Notes: a model not told the origin generated them from the letters alone. A stretch of 64,000 nucleotides of DNA from Pseudomonas sp. PB101 (GCF_009764265.1 NZ_RWIR01000004.1:62001-126000), one strand, 5' to 3'. Shown: positions 9,047 through 17,816, counted from the first letter of the stretch. Numbers and translations are program-made.

Positions 9047-9637
9047 TCACTCAGCGACCCGGATGCTCAGGGTGTTAGCCATTCGGTTCCCCACCCCGGC
9101 ACTCTGGTTCACCTGGATCACTCCCCGGCTGCCGGTGAAGGCCTGGTCGCTTGTCACGACCTGGCGACTGCCGTTTGGGGTGCCAGTTGCTCCCGAGTTC
9201 GGTAACGACGCCACGTTCTGTTGAGAAAGGGCGCTGTCGTCAACGGCCTGCGGTGCAGCGCCGATGCTGATGCGCATTGCGTTGGCCATCTGGTTGTTCG
9301 CCCCGGCACTCTGGTTGACGCCCAGTACGCCGCTGCCATTACTGAAGGAGGTGCCACCGATACTGGCGGTCGCATCCATTGACGGATTGGCGGGCGTGGT
9401 GATTTTCTGCTGGACGCTGGTGGTCGCACCGGCTTCGGTACTGATGGCGATCGCGCGGACGTTGGCCTGCTGCTGTTGATCACCCGCCGCCTGGTTGACG
9501 CTGAGGTTGCCTCGGTATTGAGTCCCGGAATCCTGGAGGGTGGCATTGTTCACCGAACTGACGCCCGAATCGGCCATTACGCTGGTGCAGCCGAGCAGGG
9601 CAAGTAACAGGGCAGGTAAAGAAACGGAACGATCCAT
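9047..9637 (-). CDS. fapB: FapB, amyloid nucleator / minor subunit
   Basis: Encodes 196 residues with a signal peptide and three amyloid repeats carrying V-N-Q-(S/A)-A-G: GNLSVNQAAGDQQQQAN, GVLGVNQSAGANNQMAN and GVIQVNQSAGVGNRMAN, the last at the very C-terminus. FapB is considered the nucleator for FapC. A Cys sits inside the hydrophobic leader (LLGCTSVMA), so lipidation should be considered, although SPI cleavage after VMA also fits. The start is 1 base from the fapA stop codon, implying coupled translation. Confidence 0.92.
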   Translation of the reverse strand: MDRSVSLPALLLALLGCTSVMADSGVSSVNNATLQDSGTQYRGNLSVNQAAGDQQQQANVRAIAISTEAGATTSVQQKITTPANPSMDATASIGGTSFSNGSGVLGVNQSAGANNQMANAMRISIGAAPQAVDDSALSQQNVASLPNSGATGTPNGSRQVVTSDQAFTGSRGVIQVNQSAGVGNRMANTLSIRVAE

Positions 9638-9638
9638 C

Positions 9639-10076
9639 TCATTGACCTCCCGCCATTCTGCCCAGTGAGCCGAGGCCGGTGCTCATGGCACGATTGATGG
9701 TTCCGGAAATGGCGCCGCCGCTGCCACCTCCGTGGCCGCCGGACATGCCAGGCAAACCGTTGGGGTTGGTGATGACATTCATGCCTTGCATGCCGCCCGG
9801 GGTTTGCCCGAAGCTGCCATGAGGGGTCGTTCCGGTGGTAACCCCGGCGATATCGGCGTCGCTGAGTTCGCCGGTGACGCGGGCAGAAGGGTTGGCATTG
9901 ATGGTGGCCGGGTTCGGATCCCTGCCGCCGCTGCGACCGATGGGAGTCGGGTGAACAGAACGATCAAGCACGATGACACCGTTGCCTTCGGCTTGAGCGT
10001 TGAAACTGAGTATCGTGCCACCTGCGCTCGCGATCAGCAGGAGGCACGTCAAGCCCTTTTTGTTGAGTATCCCCAC
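9639..10076 (-). CDS. fapA: FapA, Fap operon first gene (chaperone-like)
   Basis: A 145-residue secreted protein; FapA is reported to influence the FapB/FapC ratio in fibrils and to act like a chaperone. The start is GTG, with AAGGA about 9 bases upstream. The N-terminus is a signal peptide, followed by a Pro/Gly-rich segment (SGGRDPNPATINANPSAR) and a Gly/His-rich tail (GLPGMSGGHGGGSGG). It is the promoter-proximal gene, about 43 bases from the start site predicted by the -24/-12 element. Confidence 0.88.
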   Translation of the reverse strand: MGILNKKGLTCLLLIASAGGTILSFNAQAEGNGVIVLDRSVHPTPIGRSGGRDPNPATINANPSARVTGELSDADIAGVTTGTTPHGSFGQTPGGMQGMNVITNPNGLPGMSGGHGGGSGGAISGTINRAMSTGLGSLGRMAGGQ

Positions 10077-10128
10077 GACAGTTATTCCTTCATTTGACGG
10101 CCGTCCCTGGTCAGCTGTGCAAGGAATA

Positions 10129-10146
10129 GAGCGAAAGTTGTGCCGG
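10129..10146 (-). promoter_or_regulatory. candidate sigma-54 (-24/-12) promoter of fapA
   Basis: On the minus strand the sequence CCGGCACAACTTTCGC has the invariant GG and GC spaced exactly 10 bases apart. It matches TGGCAC-N5-TTGC at all positions except the first T and one T of the -12 box. Transcription would start near 10119, giving a leader of about 43 bases before the fapA GTG. Confidence 0.65.
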
Positions 10147-10266
10147 TATTTGAATATCGAGTTGATTCAATGGCTTGCAGATTTTTTCCGGCAACCCTTT
10201 GTCGAGGGTGTTGCAACGGTGAGACGGAACCCGGCGCAAACACCCCGGAAATGCCGACGCACCCCT

Positions 10267-10284
10267 CTAGAACAAAGGTTCTAG
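10267..10284. promoter_or_regulatory. 18-bp palindrome, candidate activator site for fap
   Basis: CTAGAAC and its perfect complement GTTCTAG are separated by 4 bases. The palindrome lies about 120 bp upstream of the -24 element, the usual distance for an enhancer bound by a sigma-54 activator. The bound protein is unknown; the activator encoded at 3659 is one candidate. Confidence 0.45.
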
Positions 10285-10431
10285 TGTTGTTGTATCAGTG
10301 CCTTTACAAGTCGGGTGACAAAATGATGTGGGGCGTTGAAATGGGTAGTTTGAGACAGGTAGGGTGTTTCAGGATCGGACACTTTCCCCCAAAAACAGGG
10401 GGGGTGGTGGGGAAATTGCCCCAGGTGCCGG

Positions 10432-10956
10432 TCAGGTTTCAAGCAAACGGGTCACGGCGTTCAGTGCCTGGATTCGGCGTTGCGCCCAATCTCCACGCAG
10501 CACCTGGACCGGTTGTGCGTGGCCTTCAAGCCAGGCGAGGGTCTGCTCGAAAAATGCCTGGCGCTCACTCAATCGGGGCTGGCAACGCTGACCATCGTCC
10601 GTCCATTCGACCTGTTCCGGCGACAGCAGCAGGTGCAGGTCGTAATGCCGGGCCAGCAGCGCCTGTTCAATCCAGTCGGGACAATCGCCAAACAGGGTCT
10701 GGCTCCAGAGGATATTGCTCAGCAGGTGCGTGTCGAGAATGAGCAACGGTGGTTGTTGTGCCCGCGCCTGGTCTTCCCATGCCAATTGACCGCGGGCGAT
10801 GGGCGTAATGTCGGCCAGCGTGGTGTCCCGCGGATTCTCTTCGATGAACCGGCGCACGTACTCTTCCACCAGCATCCCGCCGAAGCGCTGTTGCAACTCG
10901 CCCGCCAACCAGCTTTTACCGCTGGATTCGGGGCCTGTGAGGACCAGGACTTTCAT
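10432..10956 (-). CDS. NadR-like P-loop kinase (ribosylnicotinamide kinase type)
   Basis: A 174-residue P-loop protein with Walker A GPESSGKSWLAGEL, LVEEYVRRFIEENP and LLILDTHLLSNILWSQ, the layout of the kinase domain of NadR without its adenylyltransferase part. It probably phosphorylates the nucleoside taken up by the PnuC partner. The start at 10956 overlaps the pnuC stop as ATGA, so translation is coupled; the longer frame to 10983 lies inside pnuC. GC-rich inverted repeats at about 10384-10423 follow the gene but lack a T-tract. Confidence 0.85.
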   Translation of the reverse strand: MKVLVLTGPESSGKSWLAGELQQRFGGMLVEEYVRRFIEENPRDTTLADITPIARGQLAWEDQARAQQPPLLILDTHLLSNILWSQTLFGDCPDWIEQALLARHYDLHLLLSPEQVEWTDDGQRCQPRLSERQAFFEQTLAWLEGHAQPVQVLRGDWAQRRIQALNAVTRLLET

Positions 10957-11516
10957 GCGCGCAAGGCCGGGTCGGCACGCCATTCGCGCCAGCCGAACAC
11001 GGCAATGACGGCGAACAAGCCGTACAGGGTGGCGGTCAGGTACAGGCCTTTATAGACGAACAAACCGACGAAAATCACATCCAGGGCGATCCACAACGGC
11101 CAGCACTGCACACGTTTTTGCGCCATCCAGACCTGCGCCACCAGGCTGAACCCGGTCAGCGCCGCATCGAGCCAGGGTTGCGCTGCGTCGGTCCAGTGGG
11201 CCATGGCCGCTCCCAGCAACAGACTGCCGACCGCGCCGATGGCCAGGCTCAGCGCCACCCTTGGAGCGTCGAGCCGACTGACTTCGCGGCCATGGGTCGT
11301 TTCGCCAACCCGAGTCCATTGCCACCAGCCGTACAGCTGCAAGCCGGCATAGACGACTTGCAGCAGCATGTCCGAATACAGTTTCACCTCAAAAAAGATC
11401 CAGCTGTAGAGCAGCACCATGACCAGGCCGATGGGCCAGCACCAGGGATTCTGTTTGACCGTCAACCAGACGGCAATGACACCGAGGGCGGCGGCAAACA
11501 GTTCAAGCCCGGACAT
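10953..11516 (-). CDS. pnuC: PnuC-type nicotinamide riboside transporter
   Basis: A 187-residue inner-membrane permease with about seven hydrophobic segments and PnuC motifs: WLTVKQNPWCWPIGLV, YSDMLLQVVYAGLQLYGWWQW, and the related C-terminal half with CWPLWIALDVIFVGLFVYKGLYLTA shortened here to its key residues W-I-x-x-D. PnuC proteins move nicotinamide riboside by facilitated diffusion, and intracellular phosphorylation traps it, consistent with the overlapping kinase gene. Some family members carry thiamine instead. AAGGAAACTTC precedes the ATG. Confidence 0.88.
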   Translation of the reverse strand: MSGLELFAAALGVIAVWLTVKQNPWCWPIGLVMVLLYSWIFFEVKLYSDMLLQVVYAGLQLYGWWQWTRVGETTHGREVSRLDAPRVALSLAIGAVGSLLLGAAMAHWTDAAQPWLDAALTGFSLVAQVWMAQKRVQCWPLWIALDVIFVGLFVYKGLYLTATLYGLFAVIAVFGWREWRADPALRA

Positions 11517-11547
11517 GAAGTTTCCTTGGGGAAAAAATGAAGAAGAG

Positions 11548-11564
11548 GGCGGATTGTAACCGCC
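11548..11564 (-). promoter_or_regulatory. hairpin in the pnuC leader
   Basis: On the minus strand GGCGG-TTACAAT-CCGCC is followed by CTCTTCTTCATTTTTT, which resembles a weak intrinsic terminator 30 bases before the pnuC ATG. A second small hairpin (CGGG-TTTA-CCCG) lies about 45 bases further upstream. Regulation by attenuation is possible but no known riboswitch could be fitted. Confidence 0.4.
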
Positions 11565-11752
11565 GATCGGACTTGTCTGATAGGATTTCGGCCCCGCACG
11601 GGTAAACCCGGATCAGGGTTGTTTTTACACAGGATTTTTACACTTCTGTGATAAGCCTCGATGCGCGGGAACTCAGCTACGCTGATCGCACTTTAAGCAT
11701 TTGAAAAAATACTGACGGGGCATGCCGGTGTGCATAGCCTTTTGGGGGATTG

Positions 11753-12583
11753 ATGGATCTTTGGACCGCCTTTCAGGCATTGATTCTTGGGGTTGTAGAA
11801 GGACTGACCGAGTTCCTGCCCATTTCCAGTACGGGCCACCAGATCATCGTGGCCGACTTGCTCGGCTTCGGGGGCGAGCGGGCGATGGCGTTCAACATCA
11901 TTATTCAACTGGGTGCCATCCTGGCGGTGGTATGGGAATTTCGACGCAAGATCTTTGACGTGGTGGTCGGCCTGCCGACCCAGCCGAGTGCGCGCCGGTT
12001 TACCGCGAACCTGTTGATCGCGTTCCTGCCGGCCGTGGTATTGGGGGTGATCTTCGCCGACCTGATCCACCATTACCTGTTCAATCCGATCACCGTGGCA
12101 ACGGCACTGGTCGTGGGCGGGATCATCATGTTGTGGGCCGAGCGCCGTCAGCACGAAGTGCACGCCGAAACCGTGGACGACATCACCTGGAAAGACGCCC
12201 TGAAAGTCGGCTTCGCCCAATGCCTGGCGATGATTCCGGGCACTTCGCGTTCGGGCTCGACGATCATCGGCGGGTTGCTGTTCGGCCTGTCGCGCAAGAC
12301 CGCAACCGAGTTTTCGTTCTTCCTCGCGATGCCAACGATGGTCGGCGCCGCGGTGTACTCGGGTTACAAATACCGTGAATTGTTTGTCCCGGCGGATTTC
12401 CCGGTGTTTGCGGTCGGCTTCGTCACGGCGTTCATTTTTGCCATGATCGCGGTCCGCGGGCTGCTCAAGTTCATCGCCAACCACAGCTATGCGGCGTTTG
12501 CCTGGTACCGCATCGTGTTCGGCCTGATCATCCTGGCGACCTGGCAGTTCGGCTGGGTTGACTGGAGCGCGGCCAAGCCGTGA
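11753..12583 (+). CDS. uppP: undecaprenyl-diphosphate phosphatase UppP/BacA
   Basis: Integral membrane phosphatase that recycles undecaprenyl pyrophosphate for peptidoglycan and surface polysaccharide synthesis. The 276-residue protein has both family signature motifs: [14 protein letters not shown] near residue 17 and PGTSRSGST near residue 163, plus about eight membrane segments. A TTG directly precedes the ATG in frame, but GGGGGA is best spaced for the ATG at 11753. The stop codon overlaps the GTG of the next gene (GTGA). Confidence 0.95.
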   Translation: MDLWTAFQALILGVVEGLTEFLPISSTGHQIIVADLLGFGGERAMAFNIIIQLGAILAVVWEFRRKIFDVVVGLPTQPSARRFTANLLIAFLPAVVLGVIFADLIHHYLFNPITVATALVVGGIIMLWAERRQHEVHAETVDDITWKDALKVGFAQCLAMIPGTSRSGSTIIGGLLFGLSRKTATEFSFFLAMPTMVGAAVYSGYKYRELFVPADFPVFAVGFVTAFIFAMIAVRGLLKFIANHSYAAFAWYRIVFGLIILATWQFGWVDWSAAKP

Positions 12584-13008
12584 GTGACTCGCGCCCGCGC
12601 AACAACCCCGGACGCCAGTCCGGGGGACAGGTCCGTTATCCGCGGCTGAAGTGGCTGGTGTTTGCACTCCTGTGCGCATTGCCGCTGTCGGGTTCGGTGG
12701 CGTCATGGCTGCACGGGGATTCGCTGATTCCCCTGGCGGCCTATGGCATCGTCAGCGTCGTCACGTTTTTCCTGTACTGGAACGACAAGCGCAAGGCGCG
12801 CGCCGAGCAATGGCGCACACCGGAGAACGTCCTGCATGCGCTGGAGCTCGCCGGCGGCTGGCCAGGTGCGTTGCTGGCCCAGCAAGCGTTTCGACACAAG
12901 ACCCGTAAAGTCTCGTTCCAGTTGGTGTTCTGGATCATCGTGCTGCTGCACCAGGTGTTCTGGATCGATCACCTGTTCCTCGGCGCAAACCTGCTGGCCT
13001 TGATCTGA
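12580..13008 (+). CDS. DUF1294 membrane protein
   Basis: Encodes 142 residues: a basic N-terminus, two or three membrane segments, and the DUF1294 signature region [17 protein letters not shown] followed by [20 protein letters not shown] and a final membrane helix. The function of the family is unknown. The GTG start overlaps the uppP stop by 4 bases, so the two genes are probably translationally coupled. Confidence 0.82.
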   Translation: MSDSRPRNNPGRQSGGQVRYPRLKWLVFALLCALPLSGSVASWLHGDSLIPLAAYGIVSVVTFFLYWNDKRKARAEQWRTPENVLHALELAGGWPGALLAQQAFRHKTRKVSFQLVFWIIVLLHQVFWIDHLFLGANLLALI

Positions 13009-13019
13009 TCGACAAAGCG

Positions 13020-13379
13020 CTAAAGCAACAGCCCGACTTGAGTACGCTTGGGCAGCCTGCTCACCACCAATTGGTGGGAGCGCTGCAGCAATCCCTGCAG
13101 TTCTTCGGTGCCTAGCGGGTAGGGCGTTTGCATGATGATCCACTGGGCGCGGGCCAGATACGGCGCCGGGTGAATCCCCGGGCGGTCGCAATGACCGAGA
13201 AACAGATCCTTGTCGACCTTGAAGGCCAGGGAATCACCCCGCAGGCCCTGCAAGGCGAACATCTTGTTCCCGGCGATCGAAAACACCCGCACGCCTCCCC
13301 ATTTATAGTCTTCCCGCGCGCCGGGCAGGGTAAGGCAAAATGTCGCGACGTCCTCTTCGCTCATCCGTCCAGCTTTCAT
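13020..13379 (-). CDS. MmcQ/YjbR family protein
   Basis: A 119-residue soluble protein with the MmcQ/YjbR (double-wing fold) pattern: LTLPGAREDYKWGGVRVFSI near the start, NKMFALQ, LAFKVD, and the C-terminal WIIMQTP and LQRSHQLVVSRLPK. Members often lie beside regulators and may bind nucleic acid, but the role is unproven. The ATG at 13379 overlaps the stop of the upstream LysR-type gene (ATGA). A second start at 13364 is possible. Confidence 0.8.
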   Translation of the reverse strand: MKAGRMSEEDVATFCLTLPGAREDYKWGGVRVFSIAGNKMFALQGLRGDSLAFKVDKDLFLGHCDRPGIHPAPYLARAQWIIMQTPYPLGTEELQGLLQRSHQLVVSRLPKRTQVGLLL

Positions 13380-14284
13380 AGCAGTCGTTCCCCACAGGCA
13401 TTGAAGGATTCGACCAGATGGTCAATCCAGGCGCGTACCGCCGGCATCACCCCGCGTCGATGAGGATAGACCGCTTGCAACCAGCCACCGGGCAACGACC
13501 ACTCGGGAAGCAGTTGCACCAGAGAGCCGTTTTCCAGTTCCTGTTCGCAATACATCATGGGCAGCATCGTAAAGCCCAGGCCGGAGAGGGTGCTGGCCTT
13601 GCGCACGATAAAATCATCGATGCCCAGCCGGGCTTCAAGCGCGAGTTCACAGCTTTTGCCCTGTTGATCCAGCATGCGGATGTGCACCATGCGGTCGGGT
13701 TCCAGTGCGCCGAGAACCGGCAGGCTTTTCAAGTCTTCCGGGTGGTTGATCTGACGACCCACAAGGAAACCGGGACTGGCGACCATCAGCATCTGCGCCT
13801 GACGCAGGCGGCGGGTGACCAGCAGCGGGTCTTCGTCGCCCAGTTCCCGCACACGCAGGGCAACGTCGATGCCTTCGTTCACCAGGTCGACCCGGCGGTT
13901 GAGCAGCATGACCTCCAACTGGACTTGGGGAAACCGTTCGAGAAAGTCGCTGATCACCCCCGGTAATATTTCATGGGCCAACCCGACGGGGCAGGATACC
14001 CGCAAACGCCCGCGAGGCTCACTGGACATGCTGGCCACGGCCTCGTCGGCCATTTCCGCTTCCAGCAGCATCGCCTGGCAGTGCCTGAGGTAGCGTTCCC
14101 CCACGGCGGTCAGTTTCAGCTGGCGGGTGGTGCGTTGCAGCAAACGCGCGCCAAGGCGTTCTTCCAGTTCGGCGATACGCCGTGACAGTCGGGACTTGGG
14201 GATGCCGAGCAATCGTCCGGCCGCCGCGAAGCCGCCGGCTTCCACGACTTTGGCGAAGTAGTACAGGTCGTTGAGGTCTTGCAT
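13376..14284 (-). CDS. LysR-type transcriptional regulator
   Basis: A 302-residue regulator with an N-terminal winged helix-turn-helix (residues 5-62: DLYYFAKVVEAGGFAAAGR, IPKSRLSRRIAELEE) and a C-terminal substrate-binding domain. It is transcribed divergently from the azoreductase gene across a 131-bp gap, the standard layout for control of the neighbour. It is translationally coupled to the MmcQ-like gene downstream. The inducer cannot be deduced; quinones or related electrophiles would fit the azoreductase context. Confidence 0.9.
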   Translation of the reverse strand: MQDLNDLYYFAKVVEAGGFAAAGRLLGIPKSRLSRRIAELEERLGARLLQRTTRQLKLTAVGERYLRHCQAMLLEAEMADEAVASMSSEPRGRLRVSCPVGLAHEILPGVISDFLERFPQVQLEVMLLNRRVDLVNEGIDVALRVRELGDEDPLLVTRRLRQAQMLMVASPGFLVGRQINHPEDLKSLPVLGALEPDRMVHIRMLDQQGKSCELALEARLGIDDFIVRKASTLSGLGFTMLPMMYCEQELENGSLVQLLPEWSLPGGWLQAVYPHRRGVMPAVRAWIDHLVESFNACGERLL

Positions 14285-14415
14285 GATGTGAACCTGATTG
14301 TTCTATCTGTGAGACGAACTATCGCATTGTTGCCGTCTAATCAGCTATTGGTTTCGTCTGTAGGATTAGTCCCATCAGATCGCCCTTGTGGGCGATCCTT
14401 ACTTGGAGATCCCAC

Positions 14416-15027
14416 ATGAAACTGCTGCATATCGATTCGAGCATTCTTGGTGACAACTCGGCTTCCCGTCAGTTGAGCGGCGAAGTCGTCAAGGCCTGGC
14501 AAGCTGCCGAGCCAACCGCCGTGGTGACCTACCGTGATCTGGCCGCCGACGCCATCAGCCACTTCTCTTCCACCACCCTGGTCGCCGCCGGCACCACCGC
14601 TGAACTGCGCAACGCCGCACAACAGCACGAAGCCCAATTGAGCGCCTCGACCCTGGCCGAATTCCTTGCCGCCGATGCCGTAGTGATTGCCGCGCCGATG
14701 TACAACTTCACCATCCCGACTCAGTTGAAAGCGTGGATCGACCGCATCGCCGTTGCCGGCCAGACCTTCCGCTACACCGAAGCCGGCCCTGAAGGCCTGT
14801 GCGGTGGCAAGAAAGTGGTGATCGTCTCCACTTCCGGCGGCATGCACGCCGGTCAGGCCACCGGTGTTGCCCACGAAGAGTACTTGAAGGTGCTGTTCGG
14901 TTTCATCGGCATCACCGACATCGAAATCGTCCGCGCCGAAGGCCTGGCTTACGGTGACGACGTGCGCAACAAAGCCATGAGCGCTGCCCACGCGCAAATC
15001 AGCGAGCAACTGTTCGCCGCCGCGTAA
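14416..15027 (+). CDS. azoR: FMN-dependent NADH-azoreductase / quinone reductase
   Basis: A 203-residue flavodoxin-fold enzyme that reduces quinones and azo compounds by two electrons using NADH and FMN. Visible features are the phosphate-binding start [19 protein letters not shown], the FMN-contact loop [18 protein letters not shown] and STSGGMHAG. The frame extends upstream to 14386, but TTGGAGATCCCAC precedes the ATG at 14416 and the family begins with MKLLHIDSS. It is divergent from a LysR-type gene that probably controls it. Confidence 0.92.
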   Translation: MKLLHIDSSILGDNSASRQLSGEVVKAWQAAEPTAVVTYRDLAADAISHFSSTTLVAAGTTAELRNAAQQHEAQLSASTLAEFLAADAVVIAAPMYNFTIPTQLKAWIDRIAVAGQTFRYTEAGPEGLCGGKKVVIVSTSGGMHAGQATGVAHEEYLKVLFGFIGITDIEIVRAEGLAYGDDVRNKAMSAAHAQISEQLFAAA

Positions 15028-15065
15028 GGCTTGCGTAAAAGTAAGCAACTGTTCAGGTAAACCCC

Positions 15066-15113
15066 AAAAAACTCTGTATTCTGGTTACGCAAGTACCAGC
15101 TACGGAGTTTTTT
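15066..15113 (+). terminator. intrinsic terminator after azoR
   Basis: AAAAAACTC and GAGTTTTTT form the outer stem, extended by CTGTA/TACGG-type partial pairing, with a central loop. The final T run follows the stem and the hairpin starts 39 bases after the azoR stop. Confidence 0.7.
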
Positions 15114-15195
15114 GTTTCTGGTCGTTTCAGATTGTGGCCCGGCTTATGCAGTCAAGGGTTCACGTCTCAAGTCCGGTAACAAGGTGGGGGCATCC

Positions 15196-16233
15196 ATGAT
15201 GCGTCTTTGTGCAACTTTGCTGATTTGCCTGCTCGGTAGCCTGAATACAGTGCACGCCGCGCCTGCACCGCATCCGCACTGGAGCGTCGGCTTCCATGAG
15301 ATGACCTTTCTCGACCCGCTGGACCTGCAGCCGATGCGCGCCATCGCCTTCTATCCTTCCAGTGACTGGGAGCACACCAGCAAACTCGAGGGTTACACGG
15401 TCGAAGCCGGGGAGGACACCAAAGTCGCCATCGGCCGGTTTCCGATGCTGATGTTGTCCCACGGCAACACCGGCACCCCGCTGGCCTTGCACGACCTCGC
15501 GACCTCACTGGCACGCAAAGGCTTCGTCGTGGTGGCGGTGATCCACCCCGGTGACAACTCCAGGGACCACAGCCGCCTCGGTACTTTGAGTAACCTGTAT
15601 GGTCGGCCGATCCAGATTTCCGAAGCCATTACCGCCACCTTGGGCGACCGTATGCTGTCGCCGTTCGTCAATGCCAATCAGGTGGGGGTCATCGGCTATT
15701 CGGCCGGAGGCGAAACCGCATTGATTCTGTCCGGCGCGACCCCGGACCTGGATCGCCTGCGCCGTTACTGCCAGGAGCGCCCGGACGACCACGATGCCTG
15801 CAACACCCAGGGTGAATTGATTGTCGACCGCGACGATTTGCAACCGGTGGCCGATCCGCGCGTGCACGCGCTGATGCTGATGGCGCCGTTGAGCCTGAAA
15901 TTCGGCCGCCACACCCTGGCCGACGTGCATGTGCCGGTGCTGCTTTACAGCGGCGACGGCGACAAACTGGTGGCGGTCGACAAGAACGCCGCGGCACTGG
16001 CGCGCAAACTGCCGATCGCACCGGACTTCAAGCTACTGGCGGGGGCAGGGCACTTCGTGTTCATGGCACCGTGCAACGATGAGCAGATCGCAATCATGCC
16101 TGCGCTGTGCACGGATGCCGATGGCGTCGATCGCGAAGACATCCACCGCAGCCTGATTTCTGAAGCCGGAAGCTTCTTCTCGCGTACTCTGGGCAGACCG
16201 ACCCGGGCCGGGATGCAGACGGCTGATCAGTAG
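15196..16233 (+). CDS. secreted alpha/beta hydrolase, dienelactone-hydrolase/PAF-AH-like
   Basis: Encodes 345 residues with a signal peptide (MMRLCATLLICLLGSLNTVHA). The nucleophile elbow GYSAGG, an oxyanion region LMLSHGNTGTP and a late GAGHFVFMAP carrying the likely catalytic His support an alpha/beta hydrolase; the Asp probably lies in SGDGDKLV. The substrate is unknown. The open frame begins at 15112, but GGTGGGGG precedes the ATG at 15196, from which a proper signal peptide starts. An adjacent ATG at 15199 is equivalent. A REPIN follows the stop. Confidence 0.8.
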   Translation: MMRLCATLLICLLGSLNTVHAAPAPHPHWSVGFHEMTFLDPLDLQPMRAIAFYPSSDWEHTSKLEGYTVEAGEDTKVAIGRFPMLMLSHGNTGTPLALHDLATSLARKGFVVVAVIHPGDNSRDHSRLGTLSNLYGRPIQISEAITATLGDRMLSPFVNANQVGVIGYSAGGETALILSGATPDLDRLRRYCQERPDDHDACNTQGELIVDRDDLQPVADPRVHALMLMAPLSLKFGRHTLADVHVPVLLYSGDGDKLVAVDKNAAALARKLPIAPDFKLLAGAGHFVFMAPCNDEQIAIMPALCTDADGVDREDIHRSLISEAGSFFSRTLGRPTRAGMQTADQ

Positions 16234-16248
16234 TCTGCACATCCCCCT

Positions 16249-16366
16249 TGTGGGAGCGAGCTTGCTCCGGGCGGCGTTCCGACGATGGGGCCATCACATC
16301 CAACATCGATGTCAACAGATACTCCGCCATCGTCGGAACGCCGCCCGGAGCAAGCTCGCTCCCACA
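16249..16366. repeat. REPIN with perfect 40-bp arms
   Basis: Inverted arms 16249-16288 and 16327-16366 are identical over all 40 bases when one is complemented, with a 38-base spacer. Each arm carries the GGGAGCGAGCTTGCTCC REP palindrome followed by GGCGGCGTTCCGACGATGG. It lies between two convergent genes. Confidence 0.9.
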
Positions 16367-16382
16367 GGGTCAGCACCAAGGC

Positions 16383-17570
16383 TTACGTTATCGAACGACG
16401 CTTGAGCAGCAACGTCAGACCAAGGCCTGTCACCGACAACAACGCCGCACAGAAGAAAATCCACCCGTAACCCAGGTTCAACGCCACTGCGCCCATCAAC
16501 GGGCCGGCGATTGCCAGCGCCAGGTCGAAAAACACCGCATAAGCACTCAGCCCCGCGCCCCGGCTTGAATTGGGCACCTGTTTGATAGCTTCGACCCCCA
16601 ACGCCGGATACACCAGGGACAGACCGAACCCGGTCAGACCGGCGCCAATGAGCGCATACCCGGTCGACGGTGCCAGCCACAGCAGCACCAGGCCAACCGT
16701 CTCGATACACATGCACGCAATGGCTGACGTGAACCCGCCGAATCGGTTGATGGCGGAAATGAACAGTAGCCGCGACAGTATGAAACACACGCCAAACACG
16801 GTCAGGCAGTAGGCCGCGCCAGTCCAGCCGCGATTGACGTAATACAGGGTGATAAAGGTCGTCAGGGTGCCGTAGCCAATGGACGCCAGGCTCAGGCTCG
16901 CGCCAAACGGCGCAATGCGCCCGAACACCGCCCAAAATGGCAGGCGCTCACCACGCACCACCGGTACCGAGGGCTTGTTGCGAATCAGCAACAACGCGGC
17001 CAGGGCCAGCAGCGAGAGGGCGATGCCCAGGCTGGTGAAACCGTACTGTTGCACCATCACCACGCCCAGCGGCGCACCGATGGCAATCGCACCATAGGAG
17101 GCGATGCCGTTCCAGGAAATCGACCGCGCGGTGTGCTCGGCGCCCACCTGGCCCATGCACCAACTGATGGTGCCGACGCCGATCAACCCTTGGGCGATCC
17201 CCAGCAACAGGCGCCCGGCGATCAAAATCAGCAGGCTGAGCAGGGGAATGCCTTGTAGCAGGGTCGACAGCCAGGTCAGCACGCCACTGAGCACAATCCC
17301 CGACAAGCCATAGACGATCGCGCGTTTGGTGCCGACGCTATCGGACATCCGCCCGGCCATGGGCCGGCTGAGCAGGGTGGCGAGGTATTGCGAGCCGATG
17401 GTCAACCCGGCCACGATGGCGCTGAAACCGAGTTGTTCGTGGACATAACCCGGCAACACCGCAATCGGCAAACCGATGCAGAGGAAGGCAATAAAGGTAT
17501 AGAAAACGATGGAGACGATCTGCAGGGTGATCGCCATGGAGCTTTGCGGTGGCTGTTGCGGCGCAGGCAT
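16383..17570 (-). CDS. MFS transporter, YhhS family
   Basis: A 395-residue permease with twelve predicted membrane helices. The N-terminal block IGLPIAVLPGYVHEQLGFSA and TIGSQYLATLLSRPMAGR closely follow E. coli YhhS, as do SWNGIASYGAIAIGAPLGVV and LVYPALGVEAIKQVP. YhhS-type proteins are proton-driven exporters of unclear substrate. It is monocistronic, with REP elements on both sides. The start ATG at 17570 lacks a strong ribosome site. Confidence 0.85.
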   Translation of the reverse strand: MPAPQQPPQSSMAITLQIVSIVFYTFIAFLCIGLPIAVLPGYVHEQLGFSAIVAGLTIGSQYLATLLSRPMAGRMSDSVGTKRAIVYGLSGIVLSGVLTWLSTLLQGIPLLSLLILIAGRLLLGIAQGLIGVGTISWCMGQVGAEHTARSISWNGIASYGAIAIGAPLGVVMVQQYGFTSLGIALSLLALAALLLIRNKPSVPVVRGERLPFWAVFGRIAPFGASLSLASIGYGTLTTFITLYYVNRGWTGAAYCLTVFGVCFILSRLLFISAINRFGGFTSAIACMCIETVGLVLLWLAPSTGYALIGAGLTGFGLSLVYPALGVEAIKQVPNSSRGAGLSAYAVFFDLALAIAGPLMGAVALNLGYGWIFFCAALLSVTGLGLTLLLKRRSIT

Positions 17571-17667
17571 GAGGGCTCGTTCGCGGGCGGCGGTGGGAGA
17601 ATTGCATCATGGCGCGGCGTTGGGATAAAAGGAAGCAGGCTAACTAATTTTTGCAGTCAATGAGGCC

Positions 17668-17780
17668 TCTTCGCGAGCAAGCCCGCTCCACAAATGTTGC
17701 CTGCATGATCGCCTTCGCTGGCAAGCCAGCTCCTACAGGGGGAATGCATTCCAAATGTGGGAAAGAGCCTGCTCGCGAAG
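17668..17780. repeat. REP cluster
   Basis: Three REP-like units: GCGAGCAAGCCCGCTCCACA at about 17672-17691, GCTGGCAAGCCAGCTCCTAC at 17717-17736, and a diverged copy in the other orientation at 17755-17780. They fill the gap between the MFS and ybiT genes. Confidence 0.7.
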
Positions 17781-17816
17781 ATTCATGTACCAACAAAAAA
17801 CCTTGGCCCGGAACGC

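Noticed and set aside
10384..10423. Terminator after the NadR-like kinase gene
   Set aside because: CCCCC/GGGGG and GGGG-N6-CCCC inverted repeats are present, but no T-tract follows on the minus strand, so it is mentioned only in the gene note.
11560..11720. TPP riboswitch upstream of pnuC
   Set aside because: Only the 3' part (CCTGATCCGGG and a following short stem) resembles the aptamer. The GGGGU and CUGAGA elements are not found at the right distance, so I do not call it.
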